Below are positions 26,666 through 34,843 of a stretch of 64,000 bases of DNA, one piece after another. The translations under genes were made by a program, and so were the position numbers. Under the pieces are notes generated by a model that saw only the letters and a list, made by a program, of their open reading frames with translations, was not told where the DNA came from and did no database searches. How positions within the stretch are numbered: the stretch's first letter is position 1; every line of letters begins with the position of its first letter. The stretch is from UBA7803 sp041395905. Lineage in GTDB: Bacteria > Pseudomonadota > Gammaproteobacteria > Pseudomonadales > Azotimanducaceae. The stretch covers positions 121,711 through 185,710 of the forward strand of contig JAWKZP010000010.1 in assembly GCA_041395905.1 (NCBI GenBank), written 5' to 3'.

Positions 26666-27556
26666 TTGAATCTGCGCGATCTGCGTTATCTGGTGGCGGT
26701 GGCCGAGCATCAGCATTTCGGCCGGGCCGCCGAGGCCTGCTTCGTCAGCCAGCCGACGCTGTCCACCCAGATCAAGAAGCTCGAGGAAGAGCTCGGCGTC
26801 ACGCTCATCGAGCGCACGCACCGGCAGGTGATGCTGACACCCGTGGGTGAGCGCATCGTTGCGCAGGCTCAGCGCGTGCTGCGCGAGGTGAACCAGCTGG
26901 TGCACATCGCCGAAGAGTACCGGGATCCGTACGGGGGCGAGCTGCGGCTCGGCATCATACCCACGGTGGCGCCCTATCTGTTGCCCAGGATCTACGCTCC
27001 GCTCAACAAGGCGTTTCCGAATCTGCGCATCGCGCTCACCGAAGGGCAGACCGCGGTCATCACCCGGCTGCTGCGGGAGGGCGATCTGGATGCCGTGATA
27101 CTCGCGCTGCCGGTGGAGGAGGATAGCCTGGAGTCGGTGCTGCTGTATCGTGAGGACTTTCTTTTCGCTGCCTCGAAGCTGCATCCCAAGGCGGGGCGCA
27201 AGTCGGTTTCGCTCGCCGATCTGGACGAGGAGCAGGTGCTGCTGCTGGAAGACGGCCACTGCCTGCGCGACCAGGCACTGGAAATCTGCAAGTCGCACAA
27301 CGCCGTGGAGAACACCAACTTCCGTGCCACCAGCATCGAGACCCTGCGTCAGATGGTGGCGGCGAACGTAGGCATCACGCTGATGCCGGAGCTTGCCATC
27401 TCCAATCGCAATGGCCCCGTTCGCTACCTGCCGTTCCGCGGCGCGCATCCGCACCGCGACATCGGGCTGTGCTGGCGGCCCACGTCGCCGCGTGCCGCAC
27501 TGCTCGGCGAAATCGCAGGGGTACTCAAGGACACGATGAAGCACGCGTCCGGGTGA
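26666..27556 (+). CDS. oxyR: Hydrogen peroxide-sensing LysR-type regulator OxyR
   Basis: LysR-family activator, 296 residues. The N-terminal helix-turn-helix reads LRYLVAVAEHQHFGRAAEAC with SQPTLSTQIKKLEEELG. The redox pair lies exactly at Cys199 and Cys208 in EDGHCLRDQALEICK, the diagnostic feature of OxyR; peroxide forms a disulfide there and switches the tetramer to activation. TTG start, 7 bases after the dehydrogenase stop. Its likely target in this window is the rubrerythrin promoter at about 33.3 kb, where three of four OxyR quarter-sites are exact. Confidence 0.94.
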   Translation: MNLRDLRYLVAVAEHQHFGRAAEACFVSQPTLSTQIKKLEEELGVTLIERTHRQVMLTPVGERIVAQAQRVLREVNQLVHIAEEYRDPYGGELRLGIIPTVAPYLLPRIYAPLNKAFPNLRIALTEGQTAVITRLLREGDLDAVILALPVEEDSLESVLLYREDFLFAASKLHPKAGRKSVSLADLDEEQVLLLEDGHCLRDQALEICKSHNAVENTNFRATSIETLRQMVAANVGITLMPELAISNRNGPVRYLPFRGAHPHRDIGLCWRPTSPRAALLGEIAGVLKDTMKHASG

Positions 27557-27565
27557 ACCCGTGGC

Positions 27566-28426
27566 TCAGAGCAGCTGCCCGCGAACCACGCCGCTGACAC
27601 GGCCGCCGACCTGCAGGGTAGCGCCCACGTCCAGATAGATGCGTGACGGCCGCTCGATTTCGAAACCCTGCTCTACCACCAAACGCCCCTGCCGGCCGTG
27701 GGCCCGCAGCAGCGCCGCCAGAGCTGCGTTGGCGGAGCCCGTAGCGGGATCTTCGCGCAGGCCGACACCGTCAAAGAACAGCATGCGCGCGGCAAAATCC
27801 GCGTCGGCGCTGTAGCCGCCCTGACAGAATGCGAACGGAAAGCCCGGAATGCCGAGTGCCTGGCTGCTCTCCGCGTCGACGCGGATGCGCTTGAGCGTCT
27901 GCAGGTCGCGCACCGCGATCATCGGAAACTCGGGACCGCAGCGCAGTAACCGGGGTGGCAGCGTCGCGTCCAGGTCGTGCTCCGCGAGCCCGATGAGTGC
28001 CGCCGCGTCGGCAGTCGGCAACACGCGGCCGAACGAGGCCTCGGGGGGCGTCATCCAGGCCAGCCCGTCGGCGAAGCGCACCGCGACGTCGCCGGCAGCC
28101 AGCTGCAGCACGATGTCGCGCCGGCCGCCGTCCGTCAGTACCCAGGCGGTGCCGAGCGTCGGATGACCGGCAAACGGCAGCTCTTCGGCGGGCGTGAATA
28201 TTCTCACGGCGGCGTGATCGCGAGGCGCTCGATTGGTCGCGGCGACAGCGGATGGGTCGTCGACACCCGTTTCGTGGGCGACGACGAACGTGGTTTCCGA
28301 GAAATTCATCTCGCGGGCGATGGCCTGCATTGCCGTGCTGTCCAGTGCGGCGGCGTCGCGGACCACTGCCAGCTGGTTGCCCTGATAGCGGGCTTCGGCA
28401 AACACGTCGACGATGTCGATCTGCAT
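27566..28426 (-). CDS. PhzF family isomerase-like protein
   Basis: Cytoplasmic PhzF-fold protein of 286 residues, two similar halves as in diaminopimelate epimerase. The N-terminus IDIVDVFAEARYQGNQLAVV and the catalytic Glu in NFSETTFV are conserved, as are LPFAGHPTLGTAWVL and the C-terminal GLREDPATGSANAALAALL. In phenazine producers PhzF isomerises dihydro-hydroxyanthranilate; no other phenazine gene is present here, so this is a general family member of unknown substrate. Convergent with oxyR. Confidence 0.9.
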   Translation of the reverse strand: MQIDIVDVFAEARYQGNQLAVVRDAAALDSTAMQAIAREMNFSETTFVVAHETGVDDPSAVAATNRAPRDHAAVRIFTPAEELPFAGHPTLGTAWVLTDGGRRDIVLQLAAGDVAVRFADGLAWMTPPEASFGRVLPTADAAALIGLAEHDLDATLPPRLLRCGPEFPMIAVRDLQTLKRIRVDAESSQALGIPGFPFAFCQGGYSADADFAARMLFFDGVGLREDPATGSANAALAALLRAHGRQGRLVVEQGFEIERPSRIYLDVGATLQVGGRVSGVVRGQLL

Positions 28427-28484
28427 GTCATGGCTCCTTGTGTGTTCCTTCTGTTTCTGGGGGATCAGGTCGTGCCGGCCCGGG

Positions 28485-29084
28485 CTACAGCCACAGCGAG
28501 ACGGCGGTGTAGACGGTGAGTGCGACGATGCCGGTGCTGAACGTACGTTGCCAGCGCGGGTTGGCGAGCCGGTTGCGGATCGCCGCCCCGAGCAGCGCCC
28601 AGGAGCTTACGCATGGCAGGTTCACTGCCGACATCACCAGGCACAGCAGCGCCACCGCGCGCCAGTCGGAGCCCAGATCCGGGAGGAACAGCGCGGCCGC
28701 CGTCAGTCCCATGACCCAGGCCTTCGGGTTCGCGAACTGGAACAGTGCCGCGCCCGTGAAGCTCATGGGTCGGGCGGCGCTGCCGCTGCCAGAACCGTAG
28801 CCTCCCGTGCCGATGGTGCGCAGGCGCCAGGCCAGGTACAGCAGGTAGGCCGAGCCTGTGGCCTTCAGCACCGTCGCGACGCCCGGCAGCTCGGTGACCA
28901 GCGCGCCGATGCCGGCGCTGCAGGCGAGCAGCAGCAGCAGGAAGCCTGCACTGACCCCGAACAGGTGCGGCAGGGTCCTGCGCATGCCGAAGCCGATGCC
29001 GGAAGCGGCCAGCATCAGGTTGTTCGGTCCTGGCGTGATGGAGGTGACGAAAGCGAAGCTGCCGACTGCTAAGAGCGCATCCAT
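28485..29084 (-). CDS. LysE/RhtB family amino acid exporter
   Basis: Inner-membrane exporter of 199 residues with about six helices. Begins MDALLAVGSFAFVTSITPGPNNL (the conserved TPGPNN), then LPHLFGVSAGFLLLLLACS, and FANPKAWVMGLTAAALFLPD. The start at 29084 has GGAG about 7 bases before; the longer frame would run into the MocR operator. It faces a MocR regulator across an operator-rich gap, so that regulator probably controls its expression in response to an amino acid or vitamin B6-linked signal. Confidence 0.88.
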   Translation of the reverse strand: MDALLAVGSFAFVTSITPGPNNLMLAASGIGFGMRRTLPHLFGVSAGFLLLLLACSAGIGALVTELPGVATVLKATGSAYLLYLAWRLRTIGTGGYGSGSGSAARPMSFTGAALFQFANPKAWVMGLTAAALFLPDLGSDWRAVALLCLVMSAVNLPCVSSWALLGAAIRNRLANPRWQRTFSTGIVALTVYTAVSLWL

Positions 29085-29134
29085 GATCCGGCTCCGGTTG
29101 TGAGGGGCGCATCTGAACACGCGGAAAGCTACCG

Positions 29135-29173
29135 GTACAGATTCAGATATCTGTACAATCGACCGGTACAGAT
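29135..29173. promoter_or_regulatory. Three GTACAGAT boxes, putative MocR operator
   Basis: GTACAGAT occurs at 29135-29142, its reverse complement ATCTGTAC at 29149-29156, and GTACAGAT again at 29166-29173. The first two form an inverted repeat with a 6-base spacer; the first and third are direct repeats, extended to ACCGGTACAGAT, 31 bp apart. Paired direct and inverted boxes between a mocR gene and its divergent target are characteristic of this family. Confidence 0.72.
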
Positions 29174-29242
29174 GGATTCCGTAGGCAACCCGCCGCGGCG
29201 GCGAATCCGGGCAGGCGTGAGCGGGCCCGACTGGAGCAGACC

Positions 29243-30706
29243 ATGGCCGAAGCAGCAAGCCTCCTCTACGAGCAGATCGCCGACCTGGTGTCGGGGCAGA
29301 TCGCCAGCGGCGTGCTGCAGCCGGGTGACCGGGCGCCGTCGGTGCGTACGCTGAGTCGCAGCGCCGGCGTCAGCATCGCGACCGTGACTCAGGCCTACCT
29401 GCTCCTGGAGCAGCGCGGTGTGGTGGAGGCCCGACCGCGGTCCGGCTACTTCGTGCGTTCGCCCCTGGCCCCGGGGCCGGTGCCGCCGCGCGCCGTGACG
29501 ATCCGCTCGCGTCGGCCGCGCAACATCTCGGCGCGGGTACTCGGCACGATCATGGAATCGCTCGGCCGCAGGGACGTGCTGGCCCTGGGCAGTGCGGTCA
29601 CCGCCCATGCCGGCACGCTCAATGCCCGCCTGAACCGGCTGACGCGGGAGGTGCTGCGCGACCATCCGGAGCTGCCGAACCGCCTCGAGGTGCCGCCGGG
29701 GGATCTCGAGCTGCGCCGCCAGATTGCGCGCCGCATGGCCCTGGTGGGCGCCGCCACGACCCCGGAGCAGGTGGTCGTCACAGCCGGGGCCATGGAAGCC
29801 ATCGCGCTGGCATTACGGGTCGCGTGCCGGGCGGGCGATACCGTTCTGGTGGAATCGCCGACCTATTTCGGCGTGCTGCAGGTGCTGCAGATGCTGGATC
29901 TGAAAGTGCTCGAGGTGGCCAACGACCCGGCAACCGGCATCGACGTCGGCGCGGTGGAACAGCTCGCCGCGAGCAATCGCATTGCCGCCGCGGTGCTGAT
30001 GCCCAACTTCAACAACCCCACCGGCGCGCTCACATCCGACGCCGCCAAGGCGCGGCTGGTCGCGGCACTCGCTGGACGTGGCACGGTCATCATCGAGGAC
30101 GACATCTACGGTGATCTGCAGCACTCGGGGCCGCGGCCGAAGCCGCTGCGCGCGTTCGACGATTCCGGCCTGGTGATCACCTGCGGCTCGGTGTCGAAAA
30201 CCATCGCACTCGGCTATCGCATCGGCTGGGCGGTGACCACGAGCTTCGCCGAGGATCTCAGCCGCGCCAAATTCTTCTCCACCGTCGCCTGCCCGAATCT
30301 GCAGCAGCAGGTCCTTGCGCGGTACTACGCATCCGGCAGCTACGACCGCTATCTGCGGCAGGCGCGGGAGTTTCTCGCCGGCAACCGCCGGCGCTTCGCC
30401 GGTGCGGTGCTCGAGACCTTCCCTGTGGGCACGCGCGTGTCGAACCCCCAGGGCGGCGTGGTGCTCTGGGTGCAGCTGCCGCCGCAGGTGGACGGTGTGG
30501 CGCTGTTTCAGCATGCGCTGGCGCAGCGCATCGGGATCGCGCCCGGAGTGATCTTCTGTGCGGGTGGCGGCTACCGGAATTTCATCCGGCTCAGCGCCGG
30601 CGTCGCCTGGTCGCCGCAGGTGGAGGAGGCGCTGGAGGTCCTCGGACGGCTGGCCGGCAGTCTGGCCGGGCGCCGGGGACGGGGCTCGGCGAAGGCCGCC
30701 GGTTAG
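29243..30706 (+). CDS. MocR/GntR-type regulator with aminotransferase-like domain
   Basis: Transcription factor of 487 residues. The N-terminal GntR winged helix has ASLLYEQIADLVSGQIASG and GDRAPSVRTLSRSAGVSIAT. A fold-type I aminotransferase domain follows, binding PLP, with MPNFNNPTGAL, IIEDDIYGDLQ and the PLP lysine region CGSVSKTIALGYRIGW. MocR proteins sense PLP adducts and are regulators, not enzymes. ATG at 29243 follows GGAG. The divergent LysE exporter is its probable target, and the three GTACAGAT boxes between them its binding site. Confidence 0.9.
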   Translation: MAEAASLLYEQIADLVSGQIASGVLQPGDRAPSVRTLSRSAGVSIATVTQAYLLLEQRGVVEARPRSGYFVRSPLAPGPVPPRAVTIRSRRPRNISARVLGTIMESLGRRDVLALGSAVTAHAGTLNARLNRLTREVLRDHPELPNRLEVPPGDLELRRQIARRMALVGAATTPEQVVVTAGAMEAIALALRVACRAGDTVLVESPTYFGVLQVLQMLDLKVLEVANDPATGIDVGAVEQLAASNRIAAAVLMPNFNNPTGALTSDAAKARLVAALAGRGTVIIEDDIYGDLQHSGPRPKPLRAFDDSGLVITCGSVSKTIALGYRIGWAVTTSFAEDLSRAKFFSTVACPNLQQQVLARYYASGSYDRYLRQAREFLAGNRRRFAGAVLETFPVGTRVSNPQGGVVLWVQLPPQVDGVALFQHALAQRIGIAPGVIFCAGGGYRNFIRLSAGVAWSPQVEEALEVLGRLAGSLAGRRGRGSAKAAG

Positions 30707-30762
30707 CCGCGCTGCCGGCAGCGGCGCGGGGCCGATTCGACCCCTCAGACCGAGTCTGGGAC

Positions 30763-31344
30763 TCAGTCCAGGTCGCCGGCCAGGCTCGCGCGCGTCGCTT
30801 CGCCGAGCGTCACCTCGCAGCGCAGCTTGTCGTGGTCGATGCCCATGCGGATCGGCGCGCCGGCCTTGGCCGCCGCCACGCTGGCCGGATCCAGCTCGAA
30901 GCGTAGGAAGTGCACTGCGGAGGTCTTGTCCTCGGTGGAGCGCTCCAGGTCCTCGTTGGCGACGGCGAACACGCGTGCGTTGTCGTCGACCTGGGCCCAG
31001 ATGCGGTGCTCTATGCCGGGCATCTCCGCCAGCGCCCTGCGCCTCTCATCGACGTCCGGGAACTCGAACATGAACGTCGCCTTCCAGTTGCTGCCGTCGG
31101 GGATGAGCGGGTTGTAGGCGGCGATCTCCTCTTCGATTTCCCGCGCCTCGAAGATTCGTTCCACGCGCAGCATTTCCTGCACCTGATACTTCATGGTGGT
31201 GAAGTCCTCGAAGTACAGCGTTGCGTTGGGGTGCAAACTGACCCGTCGGGGTTGCTTGTGGGCAATGACCTGGGCGCGGAATGCCGGGCGCCGCTCGGCG
31301 TACTGCTCCAGGCTCCACAGGTCGGCTCGATCGAGTTTGTGCAT
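30763..31344 (-). CDS. DUF3501 family protein
   Basis: Cytoplasmic protein of 193 residues belonging to the uncharacterised DUF3501 family: MHKLDRADLWSLEQYAERRP, VSLHPNATLYFEDFTTMKYQ, LIPDGSNWKATFMFEFPD, and DHDKLRCEVTL at the end. It lies 2 bases after the Fe-S protein gene and is the last gene of the rubrerythrin operon. DUF3501 proteins recur with this Fe-S protein and rubrerythrin across Proteobacteria, suggesting a shared role in oxidative or peroxide stress. No catalytic motif is obvious. Confidence 0.85.
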   Translation of the reverse strand: MHKLDRADLWSLEQYAERRPAFRAQVIAHKQPRRVSLHPNATLYFEDFTTMKYQVQEMLRVERIFEAREIEEEIAAYNPLIPDGSNWKATFMFEFPDVDERRRALAEMPGIEHRIWAQVDDNARVFAVANEDLERSTEDKTSAVHFLRFELDPASVAAAKAGAPIRMGIDHDKLRCEVTLGEATRASLAGDLD

Positions 31345-31346
31345 GG

Positions 31347-32678
31347 TTAGACTCCGTAGGCTCTGCGAACCATTGTGATCGGATGCTCTGCCTCGCCGTC
31401 CCCTTCCAGCCCGTGGGCGATCAGCCGGCCGGCCATGGGACAGTCTGAGCCGAACGTCTCGGCCTGCGCCTGCTTTACACGGCTCACCACGGGCCTCGCG
31501 ATCTTCATCGCTTTCTCGTACGTCTCGCTCTTCACGGCATAGGTGCCGTCGTGACCGGAGCAGCGCTCGATGGCCGTCACCTCCGTGCCGGGGATCAGCT
31601 TGAGGAAGTCGCGCGTCTTCATGCCGAAATTCTGCACCCGCTGGTGGCAGGCTACGTGATACGCGACCTTGCCCAGGGATTTCTCGAAATCGGTCCGGAC
31701 CAGGCCTGCCTTGTGGCGCAGCATCAGGTACTCGAACGGATCGAAGAACGCAGCTTTTACCCGCGCGACGTCGGCATCCTCGGGGAACATCAGCGGCAGT
31801 TCCTGCTTGTACATCAGCACGCAGGATGGGATCGGCGCGATGATGTCGTAGCCCTCCTCGATGGCGGCGAGGAACGTCGGCAGGTTGGCGTCCTTGAGCT
31901 TCTCGACCTTGCTCAGATCACCGAGTTCGAGCTTCGGCATGCCGCAGCACTTCGCGTCTTTGAGAATCCGCACGGGAATGTCGTTGTGGTTGAGCACGGC
32001 GATCAGATCTTCCACTACCCGGGGTTCGCTGTGGTCGCCATAGCAGGTCAGGTAGATGGCAACCTTGCCGGTGGTCCGGGCGCAGGGTCTGGGCGGCAGG
32101 TCGCGGCCGATGTCCGTGTCGATGCGGCGGCTGAGCGCCGGCGCGCTCAGCCGCGGCAGGGGGGCGTCCGGATGTATGCCGACGGCCTTGTCGAGCAGCT
32201 TGCGCAGGGGTTTGCTGGCCGCCGCGGCATTGGCCATCTGGGCCAGGCCCGGCGTGCCGATGCTGTCGAAAATCGGATCGGTGCTGGTGATCAGGCGGTC
32301 ACGCCATTTGGTGTCCTTGTTCCGGAACTTGAACGCCTTGGCGCGCAGCATCAGATGCGGAAAGTCCACGGCCCACTCGTGGGGTGGCAGGTACGGGCAC
32401 TTGGTTTCCGCACACAGGTCGCACAGATAGCACTGGTCGACGACCTTCATGTAGTCGTCTTTGGCGACGCCGTCCACCTCCAGGGTTTCCGACTCGTCCA
32501 CCAGATCGAACAGAGTTGGAAAGGAATCGCACAGGCTGACGCAGCGCCGGCAGCCGTGGCATATGTCGAATACGCGCTCGAGCTCGGTGTACAGCGAGTC
32601 GCGGTCGTAGAACGCCTCGCTACGCCAGTCCAGGGGCTGGCGATCGGGTGCTTCCAGGCTGCCTTCGCGTACGGCCAT
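31347..32678 (-). CDS. Fe-S/CCG-domain protein (GlpC/HdrD-like)
   Basis: Protein of 443 residues with two 4Fe-4S motifs and a CCG-type region. Cluster 1 reads CHGCRRCVSLCDSFP and cluster 2 CYLCDLCAETKCPY. The C-terminal half has KCCGMPKLELGD, a CHQRVQNFG segment and ERCSGHDGTYAVK, as in the non-catalytic subunits of heterodisulfide reductase and GlpC. It probably passes electrons, perhaps to rubrerythrin for peroxide reduction (inferred from the operon). The gap of about 100 bases to rubrerythrin contains a hairpin that may lower its expression relative to rubrerythrin. Confidence 0.88.
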   Translation of the reverse strand: MAVREGSLEAPDRQPLDWRSEAFYDRDSLYTELERVFDICHGCRRCVSLCDSFPTLFDLVDESETLEVDGVAKDDYMKVVDQCYLCDLCAETKCPYLPPHEWAVDFPHLMLRAKAFKFRNKDTKWRDRLITSTDPIFDSIGTPGLAQMANAAAASKPLRKLLDKAVGIHPDAPLPRLSAPALSRRIDTDIGRDLPPRPCARTTGKVAIYLTCYGDHSEPRVVEDLIAVLNHNDIPVRILKDAKCCGMPKLELGDLSKVEKLKDANLPTFLAAIEEGYDIIAPIPSCVLMYKQELPLMFPEDADVARVKAAFFDPFEYLMLRHKAGLVRTDFEKSLGKVAYHVACHQRVQNFGMKTRDFLKLIPGTEVTAIERCSGHDGTYAVKSETYEKAMKIARPVVSRVKQAQAETFGSDCPMAGRLIAHGLEGDGEAEHPITMVRRAYGV

Positions 32679-32727
32679 GTCAGTGTCCTCTTGGTGCTCC
32701 GCTTGGGTCCGTCAATGGTGCGCAGAT

Positions 32728-32751
32728 GAAAAGGGGTCCAGCTGGACCCCT
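32728..32751 (-). terminator. Palindromic hairpin, probable partial terminator after rubrerythrin
   Basis: A perfect 20-bp palindrome AGGGGTCCAGCTGGACCCCT (32732-32751) is followed on the minus strand by TTT and C. It lies 25 bases after the rubrerythrin stop and before the Fe-S gene. The short U-run suggests incomplete termination, which would let rubrerythrin be made in excess over the downstream genes. Confidence 0.6.
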
Positions 32752-32775
32752 CGTCGATTGCTGGCTGGAGCCGGC

Positions 32776-33192
32776 TCAGCCCATGGCGTCCAGAGCCTTC
32801 TGGAACCGGTTGGCATGCGACCGCTCGGCTTTGGCCAGGGTCTCGAACCAGTCGGCGATCTCGTCGAAACCTTCCTCACGGGCCGTTTTCGCCATGCCCG
32901 GGTACATGTCGGTGTACTCGTGGGTCTCGCCCGCGATGGCGGCCTTCAGGTTGTCGGCGGTGCTGCCGATCGGCAGGCCGGTAGCCGGGTCGCCGACGGC
33001 TTCCATGTACTCGAGGTGGCCGTGGGCGTGGCCGGTTTCACCTTCCGCGGTGGAGCGGAACACCGCAGCCACGTCGTTCTCGCCTTCGACGTCGGCCTTG
33101 GCGGCGAAGTACAGGTAACGGCGGTTGGCCTGTGACTCGCCTGCGAATGCATCCTTCAGGTGCTGCAGGGTTTTGCTGTCCTTCAGTTCCAT
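32776..33192 (-). CDS. rbr: Rubrerythrin (ferritin-like diiron domain only)
   Basis: Ferritin-like diiron protein of 138 residues that reduces hydrogen peroxide. Diiron ligands are visible in AGESQANRRYLYF, AEGETGHAHGHLEY, IAGETHEYTDMYPG and KAERSHANRF. The C-terminal rubredoxin domain of classical rubrerythrin is absent, so electrons must come from another protein, perhaps the Fe-S protein downstream. ATG at 33192 is the only start giving the family N-terminus. It is first in the operon behind a TATACT -10 box with an OxyR-like site at its -35. Confidence 0.92.
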   Translation of the reverse strand: MELKDSKTLQHLKDAFAGESQANRRYLYFAAKADVEGENDVAAVFRSTAEGETGHAHGHLEYMEAVGDPATGLPIGSTADNLKAAIAGETHEYTDMYPGMAKTAREEGFDEIADWFETLAKAERSHANRFQKALDAMG

Positions 33193-33285
33193 GTCGTGGT
33201 GTCCTCTTCTGGTTGGGGTACCGTTTCTGGTTGCGGTGCAACTGCGGCGCCGGCAGGGCGCGCATCTGAACACTTCGGATGACGC

Positions 33286-33314
33286 AGTATACGGCCTGGA
33301 GTAGCCGTGGCCAT
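33286..33314 (-). promoter_or_regulatory. Promoter of the rubrerythrin operon
   Basis: On the minus strand, TATACT (33291 to 33286) is a near-perfect -10. At 17 bases upstream the -35 (ATGGCC, 33314 to 33309) is very poor, as expected for an activator-dependent promoter. The OxyR-like site begins directly upstream. This would give a leader of about 85-90 bases. Confidence 0.65.
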
Positions 33315-33324
33315 TTGAAAGTTG

Positions 33325-33350
33325 CTATCACCCCGATAGACGGCAGCTAT
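33325..33350. promoter_or_regulatory. OxyR-type binding site upstream of rubrerythrin
   Basis: CTAT (33325-33328), 7 bases, ATAG (33336-33339), 7 bases, CTAT (33347-33350). OxyR recognises ATAG-N7-CTAT-N7-ATAG-N7-CTAT; three of the four quarter-elements are exact with exact spacing, and the fourth would be the weak TTTG at 33314-33317, giving a full site of 33314-33350. The site abuts the -35 of the rubrerythrin promoter, the usual place for OxyR activation. Confidence 0.75.
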
Positions 33351-33382
33351 GGAGGAACGGGTTTCCGCAGGCATCCGTATAT

Positions 33383-33401
33383 GATAATGATTCTCAACAA
33401 G
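33383..33401. promoter_or_regulatory. Fur-box-like site upstream of MATE exporter
   Basis: GATAATGATTCTCAACAAG matches the classical 19-bp Fur consensus GATAATGATAATCATTATC at 13 positions, including the whole first nine bases. It lies about 40 bases before the MATE start, in an A/T-rich island. It may make the exporter iron-responsive; the rubrerythrin promoter is about 90 bases away on the other side. Confidence 0.6.
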
Positions 33402-33441
33402 GCGCTACAATACGCGCCCCCCGCTCACCGGATGCGCGTTC

Positions 33442-34815
33442 TTGGCTGATCGACCCGTCCGCGCCGAACTCGGCCGTCTTCTGCGCCTGGCGCTGCCCAT
33501 GGTTCTGACGCAGATCTCGCAGATGGGCATGGGCGTCGCGGACACGATCATGGCCGGGCGCTTCAGCGCGGCGGATCTGGCCGGCGTTGCGCTCGGTGGC
33601 AATCTGTTCTGGCCATCGGTGCTGCTGCTGTCGGGCACGCTCATGGCGCTCGTGCCCGCAGTCGCGCAGCTGCATGGTCGTGGCCATCAGCAGCACGCCG
33701 GCGAGGTGGTGCGGCAGGCCGGCTGGATTGCCGTCTGCGGCGGGGCGGTGCTGGCCGTGTTCTACCAGAACGTCACCTGGTTCTACGAACGTATCGGTGT
33801 CGATCCCCAGGCGATTCCCATCGCTACTGCCTATCTGCAGGCGCTCTCCTGGGGCGTTCTGCCGCTGCTCGGGTACTTCGCCCTGCGCTTTCTGTGTGAG
33901 GGCATGTCCTGGACGCTGCCGGCCATGCTGGTTGCGTTCTCCGGCTTGCTGCTCAAGGTGCCGCTCAATTACCTGTTCATCTACGGCGGCGCTGGAGTGC
34001 CGGCCATGGGCGGGGTGGGCTGCGGCTGGTCGAGCGCTCTGGTCATGTGGCTCGAGTTCCTGGTGCTGGGCGCCGTGGTGGCGCGCTCGCGCATGCGCGT
34101 AACCGGGGTGTTCGACCGCCTCAGCGCACCCGACCTGCGGCAGATAGCGCGTCTCGTGCGGCTCGGGCTGCCGGTGGGACTGTCCAACTTTCTCGAAATC
34201 TCCATGTTCTCCATCGTGACCCTGCTCATCGGACGCCTCGGCGTCGAGGCAGTGGCGGCACACCAGATCGCCACCAGCGTGGGCGGGCTTGCTTTCATGG
34301 CACCCATGGCGCTGGGCATGGCGGCGGCGATCCGGGTCGGATTCAACGTGGGTTCCGGGAACCTGGCCGCGGCACGCCGCAGCGGCTGGGTGGCGCTCGC
34401 CAGCGCGCTCGCGTTTGCGGTCGTAGCGGGGTTGCTGATCCTGTTCGGCCGTGAGTTTCTGGCCGCCCTGTACAGCCGCGAACTCGCCGTGCTGGCCCTG
34501 GCCGGCGAGCTGATTGTGTTCGTGGCGTTGTTCCAGCTCGTGGACGACACCCAGGTGGTGGCCATGGGCGCGCTGCGCGGCTTCAAGGATACGCGGGTGC
34601 CTATGCTGGTGGCGCTGTTCGCCTACTGGGTGGTCGGCCTGCCGGTCGGCGTGGTGCTCGGCTTCGATCTCGTGGGTGTGCCGGTGCTTGCCGGTGTGCG
34701 CGGCTTCTGGGTCGGGCTCAGCGTCGGCCTGGCCGTTGCCGCGCTGATCCTGGTCGGCCGGTTTGCCTGGCTGTCGCGCCGTGATGAGCTCATCCACCGG
34801 CTGGCGGAACGTTGA
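33442..34815 (+). CDS. MATE family multidrug exporter (NorM-like)
   Basis: Inner-membrane Na+/H+-coupled exporter of 457 residues with 12 predicted helices in two repeats. N-terminal repeat: LRLALPMVLTQISQMGMGVADTIMAG; second repeat: GLPVGLSNFLEISMFSIVT, then IGRLGVEAVAAHQIA. These are typical NorM segments. The TTG at 33442 is taken as start because no in-frame ATG fits the family N-terminus; the RBS is weak. A Fur-like box lies just upstream, so it might export an iron-linked compound such as a siderophore, or respond to iron limitation. Followed by an EamA transporter. Confidence 0.9.
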   Translation: MADRPVRAELGRLLRLALPMVLTQISQMGMGVADTIMAGRFSAADLAGVALGGNLFWPSVLLLSGTLMALVPAVAQLHGRGHQQHAGEVVRQAGWIAVCGGAVLAVFYQNVTWFYERIGVDPQAIPIATAYLQALSWGVLPLLGYFALRFLCEGMSWTLPAMLVAFSGLLLKVPLNYLFIYGGAGVPAMGGVGCGWSSALVMWLEFLVLGAVVARSRMRVTGVFDRLSAPDLRQIARLVRLGLPVGLSNFLEISMFSIVTLLIGRLGVEAVAAHQIATSVGGLAFMAPMALGMAAAIRVGFNVGSGNLAAARRSGWVALASALAFAVVAGLLILFGREFLAALYSRELAVLALAGELIVFVALFQLVDDTQVVAMGALRGFKDTRVPMLVALFAYWVVGLPVGVVLGFDLVGVPVLAGVRGFWVGLSVGLAVAALILVGRFAWLSRRDELIHRLAER

Positions 34816-34843
34816 TGGCTGGCGCGCCGGCCGGGCTGCCGTG

